Shown here: positions 1 to 5,591 of the stretch, one piece after another
Layout: the number at the start of each line of letters is the position of its first letter
How positions within the stretch are numbered: the first letter of the stretch is position 1
NCBI GenBank assembly: GCA_964194935.1
Contig: CAXMOL010000144.1
Span: 1-5,591 of the forward strand
DNA length: 5,591 nt
DNA from: JACZWZ01 sp964194935
GTDB lineage: Bacteria > Actinomycetota > Acidimicrobiia > Spongiisociales > UBA11373
Direction of reading: 5' to 3'
The notes under the pieces: generated by a model
The model's input: only the letters and a program-made list of their open reading frames with translations
What the model was told of the DNA's origin: nothing
Database searches by the model: none
Position numbers and translations under genes: made by a program

Positions 1-332
1 GCAATGTCGTGGTTACCCGGGACCCAGTGCATGGGAATCTCCGGGTCGAGCCCTCGGGTGATGGTCATGAGCTCGTCGTATTGCTCTTGGGACGCCGGGT
101 TGTCGATCATGTCGCCGCCCATTACGACGAATTCGGGTCGCAGCGAATTGGCCGCGGCGATCGCTTCTCGATAGCGGTTCGCATCCCATTCGAAACCGTC
201 GACCTTGGGAACGATCTCGACTCGCATACCGCGCTCGATGAAGCCGACGATGTCTGTCTCGGTCATGCCGCTGAACGTGGCGTAGGCGCCGAGTTGGCAG
301 TCGGCCATGAAGATGAATTGGAAAGTGTTCAG
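1..332 (-). CDS. Calcineurin-like metallophosphoesterase, CPPED1-like (C-terminus beyond window)
   Basis: This is the N-terminal 110 residues of a binuclear-metal phosphoesterase; the rest lies off the left edge. Counting from CTG at 332, the first beta strand FQFIFMADCQ (residues 4-13) carries motif I as D11-x-Q13, where most family members have D-x-H. Motif II is GGDMID (residues 72-77, metal ligand D74) and motif III is GNHD (residues 106-109). The spacing and the D-x-Q variant resemble eukaryotic CPPED1 and its bacterial relatives, which are phosphatases; the substrate here is unknown. The frame is closed upstream by TAG at 357-359. The only ATG (306-308) would delete the first beta strand and has no ribosome binding site, so CTG 332, preceded by GGAG, is preferred. 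The gene follows the cyclase on the same strand after about 43 nt, so co-transcription is likely. The family call is firm; the start and the substrate are not. Confidence 0.85.
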   Translation of the reverse strand, partial: MNTFQFIFMADCQLGAYATFSGMTETDIVGFIERGMRVEIVPKVDGFEWDANRYREAIAAANSLRPEFVVMGGDMIDNPASQEQYDELMTITRGLDPEIPMHWVPGNHDI

Positions 333-339
333 GATTTGG

Positions 340-343
340 CTCC
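340..343 (-). promoter_or_regulatory. Ribosome binding site deciding a CTG start of the phosphoesterase
   Basis: On the minus strand GGAG stands 7 nt before CTG at 332-330, which is normal Shine-Dalgarno spacing. Neither the in-frame ATG at 308 nor the out-of-frame ATG at 349 has a comparable purine run at the right distance. The site lies inside a six-codon ORF (MTGAKS, ATG at 349, TGA at 331-329) whose stop overlaps the CTG. It is a short motif, so chance cannot be excluded. Confidence 0.45.
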
Positions 344-375
344 AGTCATGGCGAATCTACTGGACGCCGGATCGG

Positions 376-3300
376 CTAACCGGCGAGTCGGTCGTCCGAA
401 CCTTCAAGGAATGCTGACCGCAGATCCTCATCGGTCATGTCAGCAGCGATCTGTGCGACCAATTCCCGCGCTGCTGTTCGGGCATTGGTCGCCTCATCCG
501 TCTTCTCCAGTGCATCGAAACTGGCCGCAGTGGCGATGTGAGTGTCGAGGAGGATGCGTCGCATCCCGGCCTCGGCGACCGCTCCGGCGAGATCGGCGAG
601 CGTGGCGATGGCTGACTCATGATCGGCGGCGGCGGCGGCTACTCGTGCTCGGGTGTACATGAGTAGTGGCTGCTGATCTCTCATATCGCGGGATGCAACG
701 TATTCATCGAGTTCTTCCAATCGCTCCTGCGCCAAGTCGAGGTCACCGTCGAGCAGGGCGACTTCGATTCTTCCGGCCAACGCCCCGGGTCGGAGCAGGT
801 ACATCGGGGCGGTCTGCTCACTGAGTGCCTTGTCAAAGAGCGAGCGTGCCTCGTCCACATCTCCCGCGGCGAGAAGACACTGCCCTATTTCGGTCCACAT
901 CCAGGCTCCGAGCACAGTGCCTGTGGGCTGTTCCATGAGGTCGAGAGTCTGGCGGTGAAACTCGAGGGCCTTTTCTGTCATCGGTCCGCCGATGTGGAGG
1001 TAGCAAGTTCCGGTCACGCACCGGCCGAGTGCCATCACGTAGGGAACACCGGTGGCATCCGACGCCTCGATGGTTCGACGGAAGAGCCCGAGGGCGTCCT
1101 CGAGGTACCCCTGTTCCATCGCCAGTTTGCCCTGGAAGACGGCAGCGAACGCTTCTGAGGCCCGGGCTCCGATCTGTAGTGCGAGCTCCATGCCCCGTTC
1201 GAGGGCGGCCGTGGCCGCCGCCATGTCTCCGTTGCGAAGGTGGCACAAGGGAATCGGGAAGGTGAGCATCTCGGCTTGGTACTGGAGGTTTCCCAACTCC
1301 TCAGCCTTGGCGAGCGTCTTTTCGGCCTGGGCAAGGGCTTCGTCGAACTTGGTCACGTAGACCAACGTGTTGGCCAGATGAGCCATCCCAAAGAGAGTGG
1401 GTTCGGCTGCACCGAGTTGGGTGCCGAGATCCATCACCTCGCCCATGTAATAGGCGACCTCATCGAATTCGGCACGGGCGGTCCGGACATAACACTGACT
1501 GATGCACGACTCGATGACTCCCTCGGTGGCATCGAGATCGCGGGCCATCGCTTCTGCCCTCTGGATATCGTCGAGGCCGGCTTCGCTCTCTTCCAGGAAG
1601 AGAGCGCGCAGCAGGCCGAACTTGTTGAGGGATGAGATCGTCATGGCCGGATCGCTGCGTCTCTCGCCTTCCTCGCCGAGCCGGCGGTAGGCGTCTGCTG
1701 CGCCCTGGATGTCGAACCTGAATTGATTGGCTTGCCCGAGCGCCTCGAGAGCTCGCTTGACCAGATCGACCGGCGTCTCGTCGGTCATGTGTTCGAGTGC
1801 TGTGTTCAATCGATCGACTGCGATCGGAATCGCATAGTTGCGGGCTGCCTTCTCGCCGGCGGCGACGAGGTACGGCACCGCTCGGGTCGACTCGCGAGCA
1901 CTCACAAGGTGGCTGGCGAGATCGTCGACCCGTTCCGGCTGGGTTCTCTCCAGGAAATCAGCGATCGCGGCATGGAGCCTCGTGCGTTGTTTGAGTAGCA
2001 CGGTGTCGTATGTCGCCTCCTGGAGGAGGGCATGACGGAATCGGAACATGCGCTTCGGGATTCGGGAGACCTCGACGATGAGTTCGCGGCGCTGCAGATC
2101 GAGCAGGCCGTCGTCGACTCCTGAAAGGTCGGAAAGGCAGGCTGCCAGTTCGTCGTAGCGGAACTGGCGTCCGACCACGCTGGCCGCTTGCGCGATTTGG
2201 CGGCTCTTCTCGTCCAGTGCATCGAGGCGTGTCGTGAGAACTGCAGCGAGGTTTTCGGGCACCGAGATGGTGGCGATGGCTTCGGTGGCGATCCATTTGG
2301 TCCCATCGTGAACCACGAAATCGCGGTCGATCAGCGACCGAATGATCTCTTCGACGAAGAAAGGATTGCCCTCGGATTTGGCGAGGATCTCGCCGCGCAC
2401 CCCTTCTGGCAAGCCGTCGACGGCGAGGAGGTTTGCCACCAAGGCGCGGGTCTCGGTCTCGGGTAGCGGTTGCAACGCAATCTCGGTGTAGGCGTGTGGG
2501 AAGTCCCGGTTGGCGGTCTCGTGAATCTCCCAGGACCCCTCCTGGCGCCGCGGGCGAAACAGCAGGACCATCAGCAGTCGTGCGGTGGCAGCGGCCCCAA
2601 GTAGCTCGCGCACCAGATCGAGAGATGCCGGATCAGCCCAATGCAGGTCCTCGAAGACGAGCACTACCGGCTCGGTGGCCGTGACTGATTGGATGAATTC
2701 GACGACAGCCCGGAATGCCTCGGCGCGCATTTGGGGAGGGTCCAAGTATTCGAGTCGGTGCTCGTGTTCTTCGGGAATGGCGACTTCCAGCATCCAGGCG
2801 AGGAACGGGGTGATAGCGGCCACCCGTCCGGGGAGAACCCGTCCTACAGATTCGTCGAGTCGGCGCCACGTCTCTGATGCCGACTCGTCCCCCGTCAATC
2901 CGAGAACTGACCTGAGGATTCGTCGAACCGAGGCGTACGGCGTCGTGGTCTCATAAGAGAGAGAGCGTCCCTCATGCCAGGCGACCTTCCCGTCCACTAG
3001 TGCACGGGCTTCGGCCAGCAGCCGGGACTTACCCAACCCGGCCTCGGCAATGATCGAGACGATCCCACCGCTGCCGCCGCTGGTCGCCTCGATGGCCTGG
3101 TGCAGTTGGGCGAGTTCGACGTCTCTACCGACGAGATCCGACCGTAGACCTTCTATCCCGCGTAACGTTTCGGGACGAGGCAGCGCCTTTAGGACCTTGA
3201 AGGCGGGGACCGGATCGGTCTTGCCCTTTACCTCGACACCGCCGAGATCCTCGAATTCGAAGAGTTTGTCGACAAGCCGCATCGTGTCGCCTGCTACCTG

Positions 3301-3984
3301 GACGGTCCCAGGGGCTGCACTCGATTCCATCCGCGCTGCTGTGTTGACGGCATCGCCCATGGCGGTGTACTCGACTCTCAAGTCGGATCCAACCGCACCG
3401 ACCACGACGAGCCCGGTATTGATGCCGATACGGACATCGACCTCGATACCCCACTCTCGCTTGACCTGTTCCTTGTAGGGGCCGATCGCTTGCAGAATCT
3501 CGAGTCCGGCGCGCACCGCCCGCTCCGGGTCGTCCTCGTGTCCGATCGGTGCACCGAAGAAGGCGAGGATGGCGTCTCCCATCAGGCGTGCCAGCGTTCC
3601 CTCGTACCGATAGACGGGTGCGATCAGGTGCTCGAACGCCCCGTTCATTACGTCCGCCCACTCTTCTGGGTCCATCGTCTCTGCGGCTGCCGTCGAACCC
3701 TGCAGGTCGCAGAACAGCATGGTGACGGTTCGACGCTCGCCCTCCATACCGCCCGAGGTTGCTGCGAACTCGAGCTTGGAGAGGAGCTCGGGAGGGATGT
3801 ATTTGGCTAGACCGTCATCCGTCGCCGCGGCGGTATCGACCGGCGTGCCACAGGTGGGACAGAACGCGGCTCCCCCCGGCATCTCGGCGTCACATGAGGC
3901 GCAATTGACGCTCAGCGCGGCGCCGCAACCCATACAGAAGGCAGCGCCCTGTGGGTTCTCGGTTGAGCAGGCAGCACAAATCAT
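376..3984 (-). CDS. Zinc-ribbon class III adenylate/guanylate cyclase with STAND ATPase and TPR-like C-terminus
   Basis: This is a 1202-residue cytoplasmic signalling protein predicted to make a cyclic nucleotide under control of an ATPase/TPR module. Residues 3-45 form two zinc ribbons (C3/C6/C17/C20 and C28/C31/C42/C45). The cyclase domain spans about 84-265: metal-binding D93 (FCDLQGS) and D137 (LMGDA), and transition-state N214 and R218 (DAVNTAAR). By eye alignment the adenine-pocket residues are R133, where lysine is usual, and T207, the class IIIb-type residue. The AAA_16/STAND domain is at about 283-600, with Walker A AEAGLGKS (313-320) and Walker B VLVFEDLHWAD (441-451). From about 700 on, helical TPR-like repeats follow. 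The start is ATG 3984, because GAGGGG stands 6 nt upstream and zinc-ribbon cyclases typically begin MxCxxC. An upstream in-frame ATG at 4098 would add 38 low-complexity residues and run into the divergent gene. The ligand read by the TPRs is unknown. No frameshift is seen. Confidence 0.95.
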   Translation of the reverse strand: MICAACSTENPQGAAFCMGCGAALSVNCASCDAEMPGGAAFCPTCGTPVDTAAATDDGLAKYIPPELLSKLEFAATSGGMEGERRTVTMLFCDLQGSTAAAETMDPEEWADVMNGAFEHLIAPVYRYEGTLARLMGDAILAFFGAPIGHEDDPERAVRAGLEILQAIGPYKEQVKREWGIEVDVRIGINTGLVVVGAVGSDLRVEYTAMGDAVNTAARMESSAAPGTVQVAGDTMRLVDKLFEFEDLGGVEVKGKTDPVPAFKVLKALPRPETLRGIEGLRSDLVGRDVELAQLHQAIEATSGGSGGIVSIIAEAGLGKSRLLAEARALVDGKVAWHEGRSLSYETTTPYASVRRILRSVLGLTGDESASETWRRLDESVGRVLPGRVAAITPFLAWMLEVAIPEEHEHRLEYLDPPQMRAEAFRAVVEFIQSVTATEPVVLVFEDLHWADPASLDLVRELLGAAATARLLMVLLFRPRRQEGSWEIHETANRDFPHAYTEIALQPLPETETRALVANLLAVDGLPEGVRGEILAKSEGNPFFVEEIIRSLIDRDFVVHDGTKWIATEAIATISVPENLAAVLTTRLDALDEKSRQIAQAASVVGRQFRYDELAACLSDLSGVDDGLLDLQRRELIVEVSRIPKRMFRFRHALLQEATYDTVLLKQRTRLHAAIADFLERTQPERVDDLASHLVSARESTRAVPYLVAAGEKAARNYAIPIAVDRLNTALEHMTDETPVDLVKRALEALGQANQFRFDIQGAADAYRRLGEEGERRSDPAMTISSLNKFGLLRALFLEESEAGLDDIQRAEAMARDLDATEGVIESCISQCYVRTARAEFDEVAYYMGEVMDLGTQLGAAEPTLFGMAHLANTLVYVTKFDEALAQAEKTLAKAEELGNLQYQAEMLTFPIPLCHLRNGDMAAATAALERGMELALQIGARASEAFAAVFQGKLAMEQGYLEDALGLFRRTIEASDATGVPYVMALGRCVTGTCYLHIGGPMTEKALEFHRQTLDLMEQPTGTVLGAWMWTEIGQCLLAAGDVDEARSLFDKALSEQTAPMYLLRPGALAGRIEVALLDGDLDLAQERLEELDEYVASRDMRDQQPLLMYTRARVAAAAADHESAIATLADLAGAVAEAGMRRILLDTHIATAASFDALEKTDEATNARTAARELVAQIAADMTDEDLRSAFLEGSDDRLAG

Positions 3985-3990
3985 CACGGG

Positions 3991-3996
3991 CCCCTC
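3991..3996 (-). promoter_or_regulatory. Ribosome binding site of the cyclase gene
   Basis: Minus-strand GAGGGG is followed by a 6-nt spacer (CCCGTG) and then ATG ATT TGT. It selects ATG 3984 over the longer in-frame start at 4098. A GTG directly before the ATG (3987-3985) is an alternative start that would differ by one residue. Confidence 0.7.
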
Positions 3997-4025
3997 GTGG
4001 ATGGCGGTCGCGTACGGCGAACCGG

Positions 4026-4031
4026 AGCGTA
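4026..4031 (-). promoter_or_regulatory. Candidate minus-10 element for the cyclase operon
   Basis: The minus strand reads TACGCT, which fits the actinobacterial TANNNT minus-10 pattern. Transcription would begin near 4019 and give a 5' untranslated region of about 35 nt that includes the GAGGGG site. No convincing minus-35 hexamer is visible at 16-18 nt. It lies in the 101-bp divergent intergenic region, where a leftward promoter is expected. One hexamer match is weak evidence. Confidence 0.25.
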
Positions 4032-4073
4032 GTGACTGACCCTCGCCTAGTGCGGGGGAGTGTCGCCGACTTG

Positions 4074-4079
4074 TAGCCT
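4074..4079 (+). promoter_or_regulatory. Candidate minus-10 element giving a leaderless mRNA
   Basis: TAGCCT fits TANNNT. With its final T at minus 7, transcription would start exactly at 4086, the GTG start codon of the membrane protein gene. That gene has no Shine-Dalgarno sequence in the preceding 25 nt, and leaderless transcripts are common in actinobacteria. No minus-35 element is recognisable. The coincidence of spacing is suggestive but based on one short motif. Confidence 0.35.
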
Positions 4080-4085
4080 CACGAT

Positions 4086-4727
4086 GTGGACGCATCAATC
4101 TGGCATGAAGTAGTCGGATACGTCGCCTCGGCGATCGTGGTGCTTTCGCTGACGATGAAGTCGATCCTGCGGCTTCGTTTGATCGGCCTGGCGGGTTCCT
4201 TGGCGTTCTTTGCCTACGGAGTGCTCATCGGATCGGTTCCCATCGCAATCACCAACGTCGTGATCATGGGAATCCACCTCTTCTTCTTGAGGAAACTCCT
4301 TGGATCGACCGAGATCTTCTCAACTCTGCGGGTGAACCCGGAGTCGCGCTACCTGCAGCGCTTTCTCGAGTTTCATGCTGATCAGATTGAACGGTTCCAA
4401 CCGGGTTTTGAGTATTTGCCCATCCCGGAGGCCTTGCCGGTATTCATCCTGCGCGACATGATCCCGGCGGGATTGCTGATCGCTCTCCCGCATGCAGACG
4501 GATCACTTGAGGTGCAACTGGATTACGCCACGCCTCAGTACCGCGATTTCAAGCTGGGAGAGTTTGTGTACTCCGATGAATCAGCCGTCTTTGGTCATCG
4601 GACGGGTGCCTGGTCCGACCTGTGGAGCGAGGCCCACACTCGCTATCTGGAGAGAATGGGGTTTCAACCTCGCGCCAGAGATGGCCGGACCGTGATGCAG
4701 CGTCCACTGGGCGGTGAACCCAAGTAG
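4086..4727 (+). CDS. YgjV-like inner membrane protein with GNAT-like C-terminal domain
   Basis: This is a 213-residue protein. Residues about 8-24, 32-48 and 51-68 are hydrophobic and read as three membrane segments of the YgjV (Imp-YgjV) type, a family of unknown function. Residues about 75-213 are soluble, beginning with an amphipathic stretch (YLQRFLEFHADQIERF, 89-104). There follow FILRDMIPAGLLI (120-132), GSLEVQLDYATPQYRDFKLG (139-158) and RYLERMGF (186-193). This order resembles a GNAT acetyltransferase core, with YRDFKLG where the acetyl-CoA loop Q/RxxGxG/A would be; acetyltransferase activity is therefore doubtful. GTG 4086 is the only reasonable start: an in-frame TAG sits at 4074-4076, and the next ATG (4155) falls inside the first membrane segment. 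It is divergent from the cyclase, with the M23 peptidase gene 53 nt downstream. The membrane-family call is fair; the C-terminal call is inference. Confidence 0.85.
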   Translation: MDASIWHEVVGYVASAIVVLSLTMKSILRLRLIGLAGSLAFFAYGVLIGSVPIAITNVVIMGIHLFFLRKLLGSTEIFSTLRVNPESRYLQRFLEFHADQIERFQPGFEYLPIPEALPVFILRDMIPAGLLIALPHADGSLEVQLDYATPQYRDFKLGEFVYSDESAVFGHRTGAWSDLWSEAHTRYLERMGFQPRARDGRTVMQRPLGGEPK

Positions 4728-4743
4728 GCAACCAGGTCTCTTA

Positions 4744-4776
4744 AGTCTCGGTGCTGCAAATGCCGATGCAGAGACT
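4744..4776 (+). repeat. Imperfect inverted repeat (possible hairpin) before the M23 peptidase
   Basis: AGTCTC (4744-4749) is exactly complementary to GAGACT (4771-4776). Inside it TGC (4752-4754) can pair with GCA (4768-4770) across a two-base bulge. An alternative inner pairing is CTGCA (4754-4758) with TGCAG (4767-4771). It lies between the membrane-protein stop (4727) and the peptidase ATG 4781, and it contains the alternative ATGs at 4760 and 4766. There is no U-tract, so it is not an ordinary intrinsic terminator. It could be an operator, a 5' UTR hairpin or chance. Confidence 0.35.
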
Positions 4777-4780
4777 AGAT

Positions 4781-5591
4781 ATGTTGGGAGTCACCGCTCT
4801 AGTCACCCGGCGCGTCGCGAGCGTCGCCATCGTGGCGCTGGCGTTCGTCCTGGGCACGTCGTCGCTCACCTTTGCGAAGGTGCAATTCACATACGGGGAG
4901 ATGGTCGATTATCAACTGACTTTCCCAGTCGATGGTGCGGTCCGTCTCAGCGATTCCTTCTACGCAGCGCGTAGCAACGGAGATCACCACGCCCAGGATT
5001 TGATGGCACCGAAGATGACGCCGGTGGTTGCCGCGGCCGCCGGTACGGTGCGATATGTCAACTGGTCGCGCGATCCCAGCAACTTGAACCCGGATCGGTG
5101 CTGCACAATGGTGATCCGGCATGATGACGGTTGGGAGTCGTGGTACATCCACCTCAACAACGACACTCCGGGGACCGACGATGGCCAGGCCTGGGGGTTG
5201 GCCGACGGGATCATCCCCGGCGCTCGGGTCACCGCGGGCCAGCACATCGGGTGGGTAGGTGACTCCGGCAACGCCGAGGGCACTGCGTCGCATCTCCACT
5301 TCGAGCTTTATGACCCCGATGGTGTCATCGTCAATCCCTACCAGGCTCTCGTGGGTGCATGCGGGGCCTGCACGACGACTTCCACCGGAGGCAGTACAAG
5401 CACCTCGACCGGCGGAACCACGACCAATACGGTTGCCGGCCCGAACGACACTCTTGTGCTCGGATCACGCGGCCCGGTGGTTTCAGAGGTGCAGTCGTCA
5501 CTGGCGACCCATGGGTTCAGCCCGGGTTCGGCCGACGGCATCTTCGGAGGCAAGACATTCGCAGCAGTCTTGGCTTTCCAAGAGGCCCGCG
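4781..5591 (+). CDS. Secreted M23 (LytM-type) endopeptidase with peptidoglycan-binding domain, truncated by window end
   Basis: This is predicted to cleave peptide cross-links of cell-wall peptidoglycan outside the membrane. 270 residues are visible. RR (10-11) plus the hydrophobic run 12-25 form a signal peptide, with a plausible cleavage after A32 (LTFA). The M23 domain spans about 49-190: zinc ligands H69 and D73 (HHAQD, the HxxxD motif), catalytic-loop H124 (WYIHL), and H171/H173 (HLHFE, with H173 the last zinc ligand). All key residues are present, so it should be active. A Thr/Ser/Gly linker (198-218) leads into a PG_binding_1-type domain (223 onward; ADGIFGGKTFAAVLAFQ), which is cut by the window edge. 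Cys pairs C107/C108 and C194/C197 could form disulfides after export. The start is uncertain: ATG 4760, ATG 4766 and GTG 4751 are also open (in-frame TAA at 4742). ATG 4781 gives the most standard signal peptide, with only a weak GAGA upstream. It may be co-transcribed with the membrane protein gene. Confidence 0.93.
   Translation, partial: MLGVTALVTRRVASVAIVALAFVLGTSSLTFAKVQFTYGEMVDYQLTFPVDGAVRLSDSFYAARSNGDHHAQDLMAPKMTPVVAAAAGTVRYVNWSRDPSNLNPDRCCTMVIRHDDGWESWYIHLNNDTPGTDDGQAWGLADGIIPGARVTAGQHIGWVGDSGNAEGTASHLHFELYDPDGVIVNPYQALVGACGACTTTSTGGSTSTSTGGTTTNTVAGPNDTLVLGSRGPVVSEVQSSLATHGFSPGSADGIFGGKTFAAVLAFQEAR
5378..5425 (+). repeat. Imperfect 24-bp tandem duplication in the linker of the M23 peptidase
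   Basis: Two adjacent 24-bp units encode TSTGGSTS (5378-5401) and TSTGGTTT (5402-5425). The protein period is clearer than the DNA period, because most differences are at third positions, so the duplication is either old or maintained by selection for a flexible linker. Such linkers commonly join catalytic and wall-binding domains in secreted hydrolases and are prone to length changes between strains. Confidence 0.55.

Noticed and set aside
333..375. Possible terminator between the cyclase and the phosphoesterase
   Set aside because: No GC-rich stem with a T-run is present in this 43-nt gap, so read-through is expected.
9..662. Plus-strand open frame of 217 codons across the left end
   Set aside because: It is antisense to both the phosphoesterase (GGD and GNHD motifs) and the cyclase C-terminus, has an Arg/His-rich composition typical of a reverse-frame shadow, and shows no domain.
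1035..2306. Several 65-137 codon open frames on both strands within the TPR/ATPase region
   Set aside because: All lie inside the continuous cyclase gene and are Arg/Ser/Pro-rich frame shadows without start signals or recognisable domains.
3985..4098. N-terminal extension of the cyclase to ATG 4098
   Set aside because: It would add 38 residues with no domain character, overlap the start of the divergent gene and ignore the GAGGGG site in front of ATG 3984.
4780..4785. TATGTT as a minus-10 element for the M23 gene
   Set aside because: A start near 4792 would lie downstream of every plausible start codon and cut into the signal peptide.
4799..5299. Minus-strand 166-codon open frame
   Set aside because: It is antisense to the M23 domain, whose catalytic residues are all intact on the plus strand; long shadows are expected in GC-rich DNA.
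5338..5553. Minus-strand 71-codon open frame with Val/Pro repeats
   Set aside because: The VVPPVEVLVLPPVEV pattern is the reverse reading of the Thr/Ser/Gly linker duplication, not a separate protein.

Overview
The window reads as a stretch of chromosome from a high-GC actinobacterium. The codons are G/C-rich throughout. Three features point to Actinomycetota: a zinc-ribbon/class III cyclase/STAND ATPase/TPR giant protein, a secreted M23 peptidase with a peptidoglycan-binding tail, and a probable leaderless GTG start. Acidimicrobiia or a related uncultured lineage is my best guess, but this is recalled resemblance and not a search result. There are no mobile elements, RNA genes, CRISPR arrays or phage genes. 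Four protein genes fill almost the whole window.

Left part, minus strand (positions 1 to 3984). A 1202-residue signalling protein is encoded at 376..3984. It carries two N-terminal zinc ribbons, a class III adenylate/guanylate cyclase domain, an AAA/STAND NTPase domain and a long TPR-like helical C-terminus. About 43 nt downstream on the same strand is the start of a calcineurin-like metallophosphoesterase that resembles CPPED1 and runs off the window edge. Its best start is a CTG with a well-placed GGAG. The pair is probably one transcript, which places a nucleotide cyclase next to a phosphoesterase of the superfamily that includes class III cyclic-nucleotide phosphodiesterases.

Middle (3985..4085). 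A 101-bp divergent intergenic region holds candidate minus-10 elements for both directions. The leftward gene has a ribosome binding site. The rightward gene appears to have none and may be translated from a leaderless mRNA.

Right part, plus strand (4086 to 5591). First comes a 213-residue protein with three N-terminal membrane segments (YgjV-like) and a soluble C-terminal domain with GNAT-like sequence features. After a short gap containing an imperfect inverted repeat comes a secreted M23 (LytM-type) endopeptidase with a Thr/Ser/Gly linker and a peptidoglycan-binding domain cut off by the window edge. These two genes may be co-transcribed, but nothing in the sequence ties them to the cyclase functionally.

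I see no wholly new system. The items most worth a second look are the cyclase/phosphoesterase pair, the cyclase's altered adenine-pocket residue, the non-canonical CTG start overlapping a six-codon ORF, the membrane/GNAT-like fusion with its probable leaderless start, and the hairpin before the peptidase.
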